From Terrisporobacter glycolicus ATCC 14880 = DSM 1288 (lineage in GTDB: Bacteria > Bacillota > Clostridia > Peptostreptococcales > Peptostreptococcaceae), in assembly GCF_036812735.1 (NCBI RefSeq), contig NZ_CP117523.1, forward strand, positions 2,542,001 through 2,606,000: a DNA stretch of 64,000 nt. The letters run 5' to 3'. The notes beneath the pieces were generated by a model that was not told the DNA's origin, did no database searches, and saw only the letters and a program-made list of their open reading frames with translations. How positions within the stretch are numbered: the first letter of the stretch is position 1; every line of letters begins with the position of its first letter. The position numbers and the translations under genes were made by a program. Positions 25,916 to 35,309 of this stretch are shown here, one piece after another.

Positions 25916-26772
25916 TACTTTTTCCCCCTTGTATAATAAGTTAATATGTCTTCCAAGTTAGGCTTGTCATAAACTGCCTCTTCACCAAATAGCTCATATG
26001 CTTTTTCTTTATTTTTTACTAATCCTTCGAATCCAAAGCTATTTTTATTAACTGATATAAATATATCTTTTGTTTCTTTTTGTAATAACTCATTATTTCC
26101 TTTTACTATAATATGATTTTGTAAAATGCTATCTTTATCATCAGCTAAGAAAATTCTTCCCTTATAAATGAATACTAAGTAATCTCCTATTTTATCTAAG
26201 TCACTAGTTATGTGAGTTGAGAAAAATACTGTAGCATTATCCTCATCTATTCTTTCTTGTAACATTTCTAGTACTTCATTTCTAACTAAAGGATCCAAAT
26301 TAGCTGTAGGCTCATCCATTATAATTATTTTAGGACGATGGGATAAAGTCATTACTATTTCAAATTTTTTTTGTTGACCTTTAGATAGTTCTTTATAAAT
26401 CTTATTTTCATCTAATTGAAATTCTTTCATATATCTATTATAAAGTTTTTCATCCCAGTTTTCATAAAATAAACAAAGAGATTTTTTTATCCTACTTAAT
26501 TTTGATTCTTGTAAATATCCATTAAATTCACCCACATATCCTATATGCTCTTTTAAAGATAAATCATCCCCTTTATATTCTTGATTAAACAACTTAACAC
26601 TTCCACCGTCTCTTTTTAACATATTAAGTATTAGTTTAATTGTAGTTGTTTTTCCAGATCCATTCGGACCAATAAATCCTGTAACAAAGCCTTCTGGTAT
26701 TTTTAAATCTTCTATTGTTAAAGAAAAATTATCAAAATTTTTTCTTAAATTGTTAATTTCAATTGCATTCAT
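25915..26772 (-). CDS. ABC transporter ATPase
   Basis: 285 aa from the ATG at 26772 (GAGGAGG, 6-7 bases). Walker A GPNGSGKTTT, signature LSKGQQKK, Walker B KIIIMDEPTANLDP and H-loop STHITSDL. The start lies next to the GntR stop codon, so translation is coupled. Partner of the 213-aa permease. Confidence 0.93.
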   Translation of the reverse strand: MNAIEINNLRKNFDNFSLTIEDLKIPEGFVTGFIGPNGSGKTTTIKLILNMLKRDGGSVKLFNQEYKGDDLSLKEHIGYVGEFNGYLQESKLSRIKKSLCLFYENWDEKLYNRYMKEFQLDENKIYKELSKGQQKKFEIVMTLSHRPKIIIMDEPTANLDPLVRNEVLEMLQERIDEDNATVFFSTHITSDLDKIGDYLVFIYKGRIFLADDKDSILQNHIIVKGNNELLQKETKDIFISVNKNSFGFEGLVKNKEKAYELFGEEAVYDKPNLEDILTYYTRGKK

Positions 26773-26773
26773 T

Positions 26774-27148
26774 TTAAACCTCCTCATAAATACTTTTAAT
26801 AATTTCCATAAAATCTTTTTCATTTATTCCCATTTTTTTTGCACTTAGAATTATTTCTTCTAACTTACTTTCCATCTCAAATATTGCTGCTTCTTTTAAT
26901 CTTTCTGTGCTTTGACTACATACATAACTACCTTTGCCTGCAACGGTTTGTATATATCCTTCTTTTTCTAATTCTTCATAAGCCCTTTTTGTTGTAATTA
27001 TACTTACCTTTAATTCTTTAGCCAAAGATCTTATGGATGGTAGCAATTCCTCACTATTTAAGTCTCCACTTAAAATCTGTGACTTAATTTGATTTTGAAT
27101 TTGTTCATAAAGTGGAACTGCTGAAGAGTTACTTATAATTATATTCAA
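26774..27148 (-). CDS. GntR-family regulator (YtrA type)
   Basis: 124 aa: an N-terminal winged helix (VPLYEQIQNQIKSQIL..SIRSLAKELKVSIITTKRAYEELEKEGYI) and a short C-terminal helical tail, as in the YtrA subfamily that represses neighbouring ABC transporter operons. Heads the GntR-ATPase-permease operon. Confidence 0.9.
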   Translation of the reverse strand: MNIIISNSSAVPLYEQIQNQIKSQILSGDLNSEELLPSIRSLAKELKVSIITTKRAYEELEKEGYIQTVAGKGSYVCSQSTERLKEAAIFEMESKLEEIILSAKKMGINEKDFMEIIKSIYEEV

Positions 27149-27230
27149 CTACTATTGCCTCCTTTCATACATAAGATATGTATATAAGTGTTTATATCAG
27201 TTTATAACTGTATATATTTATTATATACAT

Positions 27231-27259
27231 ATAGTAACTGTTTTGTTATACCTTGTCAA
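27231..27259 (-). promoter_or_regulatory. Promoter of the GntR-ABC operon
   Basis: On the minus strand TTGACA (27254-27259) and TACTAT (27231-27236) are 17 bp apart. Below them are TATATA-rich imperfect inverted repeats (about 27170-27230) that could be the GntR operator. Confidence 0.6.
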
Positions 27260-27267
27260 CTATAAAA

Positions 27268-27299
27268 AAATCTCCTTTGAAATTAATCAAAGGAGATTT
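27268..27299 (-). terminator. Terminator of the ArsC-like gene
   Basis: AAATCTCCTTTGA pairs with TCAAAGGAGATTT, followed on the minus strand by a T-run. It closes the HEPN-ArsC-like unit. Confidence 0.85.
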
Positions 27300-27303
27300 C
27301 TAA

Positions 27304-27654
27304 TTATAATAAGTTTTCTTTATATTCATTTTCTTTAAAACCAATTAAAACTTTTTTATTATCTACTAATAAAGGTCTTTTTATAAGCTTTCCATCACTT
27401 ACAAGTATATCAAGCATTTCATCTTCGCTTGCAGTCTTTAATACTTCTTTAAGTCCTAATTCTCTATATTTTACCCCACTTGTATTAAAGAATTTTTTTA
27501 ATTCATATCCACTTTCTTCATAAATTTTTTTCATTTCTTCTTTTGTGGGTGGTGTATCTACTAAATCTATTTCTTCAAAGTTTATATTATTTTCCTTAAG
27601 CCAATTCTTGGCTTTTCTTGCTGTAGATCATTTCTTGTATCCATAAAGCTTCAT
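27304..27654 (-). CDS. ArsC/Spx-family redox protein, probable selenoprotein (in-frame TGA as Sec9)
   Basis: 116 aa if TGA at codon 9 (27628-27630) is read through. The ATG at 27654 follows AAAGGA and starts MKLYGYKK, then TGA, then STARKAKNWL. Homologues of this ArsC/YffB-like family have the catalytic Cys exactly there in a CSTCRKA context. The remainder is intact: TSGVKYRELGL, SDGKLIKRPLLV and VLIGFKE. A 7-bp hairpin with a G-starting loop follows the TGA at bacterial SECIS distance. A conventional reading gives only an N-terminally truncated 76-aa frame from 27534. The alternative is a pseudogene with Cys to stop. It is coupled to the HEPN gene upstream (gap 4 bases). Confidence 0.7.
27598..27614 (-). 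promoter_or_regulatory. SECIS-like hairpin downstream of the TGA codon
   Basis: On the mRNA, AAGCCAA-GAA-UUGGCUU forms a perfect 7-bp stem. It begins 13 nt after the UGA, putting the first loop G 21 nt from it, within the known bacterial SECIS window of about 16-37 nt. Confidence 0.65.
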
Positions 27655-27658
27655 ATTA

Positions 27659-28978
27659 TTATTCCTTTCTGTCATAAAAATTCCACGGCACCAATTCAAC
27701 TTCTCCATAAGATCTTTCTTTTAATCTATTGGAGTACTCACCTTTATAGTTTATTAAATGTAGTGTAACCAATTCCACATATCTTATGGCAATTTGAATT
27801 ATATTCCACATATCTTCCACATGAAGAGTTGCTCTATTTCTTTTTCTACTTGGATGAACTATTTTATTCCTAAAATAAGTAATTAAATCTACTCCATCTA
27901 AAAATTTACTTTGAATATATTCATCAAATAAATAAAGTTCTTCCTTTCCTGTAGGAATTTTACAATTATTAAGCAACATTCTAATATTTGTGGATGATAA
28001 ATTTTCATCAAACTCTTCATCACTTAAAATCTTTTGTTGCTCAACTAAAACCACATAGGATAAAGTTTCAAGTGCAATTTGCATGGAAATAATATTGTTT
28101 TCAATTGTAGTATTACCCAATGTTTCTATGTACCAATCAATAACTTGTTTAATAGCATGTCCATAATATATATCATTTAATCTTTTACACATTAACGTCA
28201 TATATTTTTCTATATTATGGTTATTAGCTATGGTATCCTTCCAATTAGGTACAAATCTAAAAGGGCTTACTATACATTCTCTACATAGTCTAAATATGTT
28301 ATTGTTTAGCTCATACCCTTTAACTATGCATATATCAACATATCTTCCACACATAAAGCTAAGTGCCATAGATATGTTATCCAACACATCGTTTATATTA
28401 TTGGTCTTAAATAAACTGTTGTCTTTCTTTTTCATTCTTCCGATGTGGGTAATTATAGTTCCAGATTTATCTTTTAGTTCACGATTTAGTTCCTTAGTAA
28501 AATCATATCTTTTATCAATGGTTACTTCTAAATCACCTATATTAAATTCCATCCTCCCAGCAAATAACTTATCTTCGTGCATTATGAGTTTGCCTGAATA
28601 TCTATCAAGATTTACTATATAAAAATCTATACTATCTACGAAATAGTTCTTTGACTTAATATATCCATCATTAATGTAACCTTCTAAGAATAAATCACTG
28701 GATACTGTTACAGTTACGTTTATCGGTTTATAACCATAAACTTCTAATATAGCGTTATCATAATCTAGAGTTATATCTACATCATAATCTTTTCTTGATA
28801 AAACTTTTCCTTTAAAGTTTATAGACATGGGAGTGGTCATTTTATAAAATACTTTTCCGTAGCATTTATATTTTTTATTATATAAGTAAACACAAAATCT
28901 TCCTTCATGGATACTAATATCTTCGCTTACATCATAATCTAAATAATCTAAAGATATAGCATCTTTAAGTGATTTCAT
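27659..28978 (-). CDS. ApeA-like / HEPN-domain protein
   Basis: 439 aa. The N-terminal ~200 residues are beta-rich, in the style of the ApeA N-terminal domain. The C-terminal helical part carries YFRNKIVHPSRKR: the RNxxxH motif of HEPN ribonucleases. ApeA-type proteins are reported abortive-infection anti-phage effectors. No signal peptide. AAAGGTGGAG precedes the ATG. The stop lies 4 bases before the ArsC-like gene. The family call rests on domain layout and the HEPN motif only. Confidence 0.65.
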   Translation of the reverse strand: MKSLKDAISLDYLDYDVSEDISIHEGRFCVYLYNKKYKCYGKVFYKMTTPMSINFKGKVLSRKDYDVDITLDYDNAILEVYGYKPINVTVTVSSDLFLEGYINDGYIKSKNYFVDSIDFYIVNLDRYSGKLIMHEDKLFAGRMEFNIGDLEVTIDKRYDFTKELNRELKDKSGTIITHIGRMKKKDNSLFKTNNINDVLDNISMALSFMCGRYVDICIVKGYELNNNIFRLCRECIVSPFRFVPNWKDTIANNHNIEKYMTLMCKRLNDIYYGHAIKQVIDWYIETLGNTTIENNIISMQIALETLSYVVLVEQQKILSDEEFDENLSSTNIRMLLNNCKIPTGKEELYLFDEYIQSKFLDGVDLITYFRNKIVHPSRKRNRATLHVEDMWNIIQIAIRYVELVTLHLINYKGEYSNRLKERSYGEVELVPWNFYDRKE

Positions 28979-29061
28979 AACTACTCCACCTTTTCTAATA
29001 TATTAAATTTTATTATATCATAATAAATATATTCATTGTTGATAAAATTCTATTATATACA

Positions 29062-29093
29062 AGAACAGATTAGAAATAACTCTAATCTGTTCT
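29062..29093 (-). terminator. Terminator of the activase gene
   Basis: AGAACAGATTAGA pairs perfectly with TCTAATCTGTTCT just past the stop codon at 29100. The T-run is weak. Confidence 0.6.
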
Positions 29094-29099
29094 AGATAC

Positions 29100-32000
29100 T
29101 TAGCATTTAGCTAAACATTCCTTTTTATTTTCCTCTGGCTCTTTAGCTTTGTAATCATTAATATCTATTTTAGTCATTTCATTTTTATTCATTGTATTAA
29201 ATGCCTTTGATAACATTAATTTTATTCTATTTATTTGATTTACCTCACTTGCCGATGGGTCATAATCTATTGGAATTATATTTGCATCTTTATATCTTCT
29301 CTTTAATTCCTTAATAGATCCTTTTCCAATTATATGATTTGGTAAACATCCAAAAGGTTGCATACAGATAACATTTTTCACATCATCTTCTATAAGTTCT
29401 ATCATTTCACCTGTTAATAACCATCCTTCTCCTGTTTGATTCCCAAGAGATACTACTTCAGAGGCTTTCTTTGCCAAATCTCTAATATCTTTTGGAGTGG
29501 AAAATCTTTTACTTTCTTTTAATGATTTCATATAAGTTTTTTGATAAAAGTTAGCAATTTTAATAAATACTTTAGCTCCTATTGTTGATTTCTTACTTCC
29601 TTCTAAATATTTACTTTTGAAAAGTGTATTTACAGACCAAGCAGTAAAGAAATTAATAAGTTCTGGCATTACCGCTTCTGCACCTTCTTTTTCCAATATA
29701 TCTACAACATTATTATTTGCTGTTGGATGAAATTTAACCAAAATTTCACCTACTAATCCTACACGTGGTTTAGTGATATTTATTATTTCTAAGTTATCAA
29801 AGTCTTTTACTATATTTCTTATATTATTTTTAAACTCTGAAAATCTACCATTTTTTACAGATTCTTTGCATTTAATTACCCATTTATCATAAAGCTTATT
29901 AGTACTTCCCTTTATAGCTTCATAAGGCCTTACCCTGTATACTACCTTCATTAATAAATCTCCATAAATGGAACTCATAATAGTTCGGTGAATTAGTTTT
30001 AATGATATGTTATCCATTACACCATTATCCTCTATATTATTTACACTTAGTGATATAACTGGTATATCCTTAAAACCTGCCTCATATAATCCCTTTCTTA
30101 AGAAACCAATATAATTAGTTGCCCTACATCCTCCACCTGTTTGAGTAATAGCTACAGACGTATTATTTAAATCATATTCACCCGATTTTAAAGCCTTTAT
30201 TAATTGACCTATTACAATTATCGCTGGATAACAAGCATCATTATGTACATATTTTAGCCCTTCTTCTATTACTTCTCTATTGGTATCTTGAAGTATTACT
30301 AAATTCCATCCACAAGAATTAAAAGCTTCTTGTAAAAATTGAAAATGTACAGGAGACATTTGAGGTGCAAGTAGAGTATGTTTCATATTAAGCTTTGTAT
30401 TTTTAACATAAGGTATCTTCTTAATCTCTATATTTTCCGCTCTTATGTTATTTTCTTCTCTTTCTTTCATTGCAGCTTTTAAAGATCTAAGTCTTATTTT
30501 TGCTGCTCCCAAATTATTACCTTCATCTATTTTTATAACAGTATAAATTTTAGATTTTTCACTTAAAATCTCTTCAACTTGTTCTGTAGTTACTGCATCT
30601 AATCCACATCCAAAAGAGTTTAGCTGAACTAACTCTAAATTATCAAAATCTCTTACAAAAGATGCAGACTTATATAACCTTGAATGATATACCCATTGAT
30701 CTACAACACGAAGAGGTCTATCCAAATTAGCAAGATGACAAATGCTATCTTCTGTAAGCACTGCCATATCTAAAGAGTTTATTAATTCAGGTATTCCATG
30801 ATTAATTTCTGGATCTAAATGATAAGGTCTACCTGCTAAAACAATTCCTTTTAAGTTATTTTCATTTATATACTTTAGGGCATCTTCTCCTGCTTTTCTT
30901 ACTTCATTTTTAAAATTATTCTCTTCTTTTGTTGCTTCGTCAACTGCATTAAATACCTCTGACTTTGTGATGCCACTAAAGTTATCTTTAATTACCTCAT
31001 ATAATCTATGCTTTAATCTTTCTTTATTATTTAGGCTTAAAAAAGGATTAATATATTTAATATTTTTTCTTCTTAAATCTTCCAAGTTATTTTTTATAAC
31101 TTCAGAATAAGATATTACCACTGGGCAATTATAGTTATTATCTGCACTTTTATCTTCTTTGTATTCATGGGTAACAGCAGGATAAAAAATAGTTTTTATT
31201 CCTCTATCAATTAAACTTTGAATATGTCCATGAACCATTTTTCCTGGGTAACATACTGTTTCTGATGCTATTGAGTCTATACCTTTTTGGTATAATTGTT
31301 TTGATGATCTTTCTGATAACAACACTCTAAATCCTAGGGATGTGAAAAACGTATACCAAAATGGGTAATCTTCATACATATTTAGAACTCTAGGTATTCC
31401 AATTTCACCTCTTTTTGCTTCTTCCTTGCTTAATGATTTATAATATTTAAATAACCTATCGTACTTAAACTTAAATAAATTAATCGGATTTTCTTTATGT
31501 TTTTTTACACTTTTATCTCCATTTAAAAAAGCTCCATTTTCACACCTATTTCCAGATATAAAAACTTCATCTTCAGAAAATTTATTTATAGTAAGTAAAC
31601 ACTTGTTAGAACAACCCTTACACCTTTTGACTGTAGTATCTAGTTTAATATTATTTAGGCCATTATAATCTAACAATTGACTTTCATAACCTTCTTTATA
31701 CTGAGATTTTGCAATTAAAGCACAACCAAAAGCTCCCATTAATCCAGCAATGTTGGGTCTAACAACTTCCCTACCTGTTAATTTTTCAAAAGCCCTAAGA
31801 ACTAAGTCATTGTAAAAAGTTCCACCTTGAACAACTATATTATCGCCCAATCTACTAAAATCTCTTATTTTAATAACTTTAAATAAAGCATTTTTTATTA
31901 CCGAATAAGAAAGTCCAGAAGAAATATCTGCTACTGTAGCTCCTTCTTTTTGTGCTTGTTTAACCTTGGAATTCATAAATACTGTACATCTAGATCCTAA

Positions 32001-33434
32001 GTCAACAGGTTTTTTTGAATTTATACCTACTCTGGCAAAATCTTCTATACTCATAGATAAAGATTTTGCAAAAGTTTCTAAAAATGAGCCACACCCTGAA
32101 GAACAAGCTTCATTTAATATTATGCTGTCAATTACTCCATTTTTTATTTCTAGACATTTCATATCTTGACCACCAATATCTAAAATAAAATCCACATCTT
32201 TATTAAAATATTTTGCAGCTTTATAGTGGGCTATGGTTTCTATTTCTCCATAATCAACTTTTAATGCCTTTTTAAGTAATGCTTCACCATATCCTGTCAC
32301 ACAAGAAGAAAGAATTTTCATATCCTTAGGCAAGCTCTTGTATATGTCTTTTAAAACTCTTATTGAAGTTTCTAAAGGACTTCCTTCATTGCTACTATAA
32401 TAAGAATATACTAAATTTCCATCTTCATCTATTAATGTAGCCTTTGTAGTAGTTGAGCCTGCATCAATACCTAAATATACATTGCCTTTAACTTTATTAA
32501 TATTTACTTTTTCAACTGAGTTTTTTTCATGTTTATGTGTGAATTCCTCATACTCATTAAAATCTTTAAACAAAGGTTCTAAACCCTTATTCCCGCTAAT
32601 ATCAATATTATTAATTTCATCTAATCTATCTAATAAATCATGTAATATTAAAAAATCTTCATTTTTTGATAGTATACTGGCACCCATAGCTATATATAGT
32701 TGAGCATCTTCTGGAAAAATCACATCTTCATCTTTAAGTTTTAACACATTTTGAAATGCTTTTCTAAGATGAGATAAAAAGTATAATGGTCCTCCTAAAA
32801 AAGCAACCTTACCTTCTATTTTTCTTCCACAAGATAAAACACTTACTGTTTGAACTACAACAGCATTAAAAATACTCATAGCTATATCTGATTTTTTTGC
32901 ACCATCATTTATAAGTGGCTGTATATCTGTTTTAGCAAATACACCACATCTTGAAGCAATTGGATAAATAACATTATAATCCTTTGCCATTTCATTTAAA
33001 CCTTTTGCATCTGTTTTTAGAAGCGTAGCCATTTGGTCTATAAAAGCTCCTGTTCCACCAGCGCATATTCCATTCATTCTTTGATCAATACCACCACTTA
33101 AATACGTTATTTTGGCATCTTCTCCACCTAGTTCTATTACTACATCTGTTTCTGGGTGAAATGTTTCTATTGCCTTTGTAGATGAAATAACCTCTTGAAT
33201 AAATTTTAAATTTAAATAATTTGATATGTCTATTCCTCCAGATCCTGTTACTACCACGGATACGCAAATATCCCCTAATTTATCATAAACATTTTGTAGT
33301 ATTTCTTTAACAGCTTTTTTAACATCTGAAAAATGTCTTCTATATTCCTTATAAATAGGCATATCATCATATAAAATCACAGTTTTTACTGTTGTTGATC
33401 CTACATCTATTCCCATATTGTATGTCTTTATCAT
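29100..33434 (-). CDS. 2-hydroxyacyl-CoA dehydratase activase-type protein (1444 aa)
   Basis: Two tandem BadF/BcrA ASKHA ATPase domains: YNMGIDVGSTTVKTVIL with ICAGGTGAFIDQ (~1-300) and VYLGIDAGSTTTKATLI with EACSSGCGSFLE (~325-600). Each has the glycine-loop Cys that can bind the bridging 4Fe-4S cluster of the HgdC activator. Residues ~600-1444 resemble the DUF2229/HgdB-like dehydratase region, with many Cys. Such giant proteins are widespread in clostridia. They couple ATP hydrolysis to electron transfer for radical dehydration, but the substrate of this stand-alone type is unknown. GGGGGG precedes the ATG. Confidence 0.85.
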   Translation of the reverse strand: MIKTYNMGIDVGSTTVKTVILYDDMPIYKEYRRHFSDVKKAVKEILQNVYDKLGDICVSVVVTGSGGIDISNYLNLKFIQEVISSTKAIETFHPETDVVIELGGEDAKITYLSGGIDQRMNGICAGGTGAFIDQMATLLKTDAKGLNEMAKDYNVIYPIASRCGVFAKTDIQPLINDGAKKSDIAMSIFNAVVVQTVSVLSCGRKIEGKVAFLGGPLYFLSHLRKAFQNVLKLKDEDVIFPEDAQLYIAMGASILSKNEDFLILHDLLDRLDEINNIDISGNKGLEPLFKDFNEYEEFTHKHEKNSVEKVNINKVKGNVYLGIDAGSTTTKATLIDEDGNLVYSYYSSNEGSPLETSIRVLKDIYKSLPKDMKILSSCVTGYGEALLKKALKVDYGEIETIAHYKAAKYFNKDVDFILDIGGQDMKCLEIKNGVIDSIILNEACSSGCGSFLETFAKSLSMSIEDFARVGINSKKPVDLGSRCTVFMNSKVKQAQKEGATVADISSGLSYSVIKNALFKVIKIRDFSRLGDNIVVQGGTFYNDLVLRAFEKLTGREVVRPNIAGLMGAFGCALIAKSQYKEGYESQLLDYNGLNNIKLDTTVKRCKGCSNKCLLTINKFSEDEVFISGNRCENGAFLNGDKSVKKHKENPINLFKFKYDRLFKYYKSLSKEEAKRGEIGIPRVLNMYEDYPFWYTFFTSLGFRVLLSERSSKQLYQKGIDSIASETVCYPGKMVHGHIQSLIDRGIKTIFYPAVTHEYKEDKSADNNYNCPVVISYSEVIKNNLEDLRRKNIKYINPFLSLNNKERLKHRLYEVIKDNFSGITKSEVFNAVDEATKEENNFKNEVRKAGEDALKYINENNLKGIVLAGRPYHLDPEINHGIPELINSLDMAVLTEDSICHLANLDRPLRVVDQWVYHSRLYKSASFVRDFDNLELVQLNSFGCGLDAVTTEQVEEILSEKSKIYTVIKIDEGNNLGAAKIRLRSLKAAMKEREENNIRAENIEIKKIPYVKNTKLNMKHTLLAPQMSPVHFQFLQEAFNSCGWNLVILQDTNREVIEEGLKYVHNDACYPAIIVIGQLIKALKSGEYDLNNTSVAITQTGGGCRATNYIGFLRKGLYEAGFKDIPVISLSVNNIEDNGVMDNISLKLIHRTIMSSIYGDLLMKVVYRVRPYEAIKGSTNKLYDKWVIKCKESVKNGRFSEFKNNIRNIVKDFDNLEIINITKPRVGLVGEILVKFHPTANNNVVDILEKEGAEAVMPELINFFTAWSVNTLFKSKYLEGSKKSTIGAKVFIKIANFYQKTYMKSLKESKRFSTPKDIRDLAKKASEVVSLGNQTGEGWLLTGEMIELIEDDVKNVICMQPFGCLPNHIIGKGSIKELKRRYKDANIIPIDYDPSASEVNQINRIKLMLSKAFNTMNKNEMTKIDINDYKAKEPEENKKECLAKC

Positions 33435-33795
33435 AACTATCCCCCCATGACATATAAATCCTGCTCATATTTCATGTATACTAAAATTTTTATTACGATT
33501 CTATAGTATAAATTATAAGGCAACACTGTACATACTTAATAATGTTAATTAAATTTTAATATAATATCAATATAATATTTAGAATTCATATTATAAAATT
33601 GAAAATATTTAATTTTAACCCTTATATATATTCTAACTCTTAAATGCTTTATTGTAATGCATATTTAAAATTCTACTTGAAAGAACTTTTACCTTTATTA
33701 CCTTCTGTTTTGTGTCTTTGAATTTATTTAAATATACCTTACTAATTAATTATGATTAAGAAGCATATAAATATGAAGGAAATTGAAAAGAACTA
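33435..33795. other. Intergenic stretch with no convincing gene
   Basis: About 360 bp of very AT-rich DNA between the activase and the MATE terminator. A 35-codon open stretch on the minus strand (about 33642-33750) lacks a start codon and is probably chance or a relic. I see no RNA gene. Confidence 0.4.
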
Positions 33796-33836
33796 AAAAA
33801 GAACAATGATAATTAACTTTATCATTGCTCTTTTTA
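33796..33836 (-). terminator. Terminator of the MATE gene
   Basis: AAAGA-CAATGATAA pairs with TTATCATTGCTCTTTTT, directly beyond the stop codon at 33850. Confidence 0.75.
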
Positions 33837-33849
33837 TTAGTTTATATTA

Positions 33850-35217
33850 TTAATTGTTTTTTGCATCTATATTATTAAAAGTTTTCTTATAGAATACTCC
33901 AAATATTATTACAGTACTTATTATCGCTATAATATCTGCTATTGGTTCTGCTAATAAAACAGCCGTTAGACCGTCTTCAATAAACATAGGTAAAATAAAT
34001 ATTAGCGGAACTAACAATACAATTTTTCTAAGCATTGCAATAATCAGAGATGTCTTTGCTTGACCTAAAGCTAAGAAAGTTTGTTGACAAGCTATTTGAG
34101 CTCCAAATAAACACATACCTACAAAATATATTCTCATTGCCCACGATGTTATCTCAACAAGTTCTGGTTTATTATTAAATATACTTACGAAAAATTCTGG
34201 GAATATCATTATTAACGATACCATAAGTGCCGAATATGATACACATATTATAAATAATAATTTAAATGCATTTTTAACTCTGTCCATTTCTTTTGCCCCA
34301 AAGTTATAACTAATTATAGGCTGAGCTCCTTGAGTAAGTCCCATCAAAGGCATCATTATTACTTGCATTATACTACTCATTATTGTCATAGCACCTACAG
34401 CTAAGTCTCCGCCATATTTTAATAATTGATTATTTAAACTCACTAGTACTAAAGACTCTGTAGCTTGCATTATAAATGGTGCTACACCTAAAGCCACTAT
34501 TGAAAGTGCTAATTTTTTATTAAGTTTTAAATATTTTTTTCTAATTTTAAGAATACTCTTTTTGCCAAATAAAAACTTTAATACAAATATAGCAGATATA
34601 CCTTGTGATATTATAGTTGCTAAAGCGGCGCCTTTAACACCCATACCAAATCCAAATATTAAGATTGGATCTAAAACTATATTTATAACAGCGCCTATAA
34701 TAACAGTAAACATACCTATTTTTGTAAATCCTTGAGTATTTATAAATAAATTCATTCCCAAAGATATTTGTACAAATATAGTTCCTATTAAATATATAGA
34801 TAAATAATCTAAACCATACGCTATTGTAGCATTACTCGCTCCAAATGCCCAAAGTATAGGTTCTTTGAATACAAGGAATAGTATTGTTAAAATAATACCC
34901 CCAGATATAAGCATGGAGAAACAGTTACTCATTATTTCTTCTGCTTTATCATTATCTTGTTTTCCCATTTCAATAGCACTTAGTGGTGCACCTCCAGCTG
35001 CAAATAACATTGCAAAGGCTGATACCAATAGTATTATTGGCATGGCAACACCAACACCTGCCATCGCTATATCACCGTTAGCCATCCTACCTATAAATAT
35101 TCTATCAATAACGTTATATAATAGATTTACTAATTGACCTATTATAGTTGGGACAGCCAATGTAAAAAGTAATTTACTAATACTTCCCTTTCCTAAATCA
35201 ATACTTTTATTACTCAT
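33850..35217 (-). CDS. MATE-family efflux transporter
   Basis: 455 aa with about 12 membrane segments in two similar halves (LFTLAVPTIIGQLVNLLYNVIDRIFIG at the start; GLTQGAQPIISYNFGA in the second half). An Na+- or H+-driven exporter of toxic compounds. AGGAGC site before the ATG. Divergent from a MerR-family gene that probably controls it. Confidence 0.92.
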   Translation of the reverse strand: MSNKSIDLGKGSISKLLFTLAVPTIIGQLVNLLYNVIDRIFIGRMANGDIAMAGVGVAMPIILLVSAFAMLFAAGGAPLSAIEMGKQDNDKAEEIMSNCFSMLISGGIILTILFLVFKEPILWAFGASNATIAYGLDYLSIYLIGTIFVQISLGMNLFINTQGFTKIGMFTVIIGAVINIVLDPILIFGFGMGVKGAALATIISQGISAIFVLKFLFGKKSILKIRKKYLKLNKKLALSIVALGVAPFIMQATESLVLVSLNNQLLKYGGDLAVGAMTIMSSIMQVIMMPLMGLTQGAQPIISYNFGAKEMDRVKNAFKLLFIICVSYSALMVSLIMIFPEFFVSIFNNKPELVEITSWAMRIYFVGMCLFGAQIACQQTFLALGQAKTSLIIAMLRKIVLLVPLIFILPMFIEDGLTAVLLAEPIADIIAIISTVIIFGVFYKKTFNNIDAKNN

Positions 35218-35261
35218 AATATTGCTCCTTATTTTTATTACATATTCTTTATCATATTGCT

Positions 35262-35292
35262 ATAATATAGTATAGAGTAACCCGACAGTCAA
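35262..35292 (-). promoter_or_regulatory. MerR-type promoter of the MATE gene
   Basis: On the minus strand TTGACT (35287-35292) and TATTAT (35262-35267) are 19 bp apart, the long spacing typical of MerR-activated promoters. The spacer holds GGGTTACTCTATAC, a partial dyad. Confidence 0.5.
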
Positions 35293-35309
35293 TAGGAGGT
35301 TAAGAAAAA

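Noticed and set aside
27304-27534. A plain 76-aa protein starting at 27534
   Set aside because: No ribosome site there and it lacks the N-terminal thioredoxin-fold strand. The upstream frame with TGA is a better gene model.
33642-33750. 35-codon open stretch on the minus strand
   Set aside because: No start codon, no ribosome site, no recognisable sequence.
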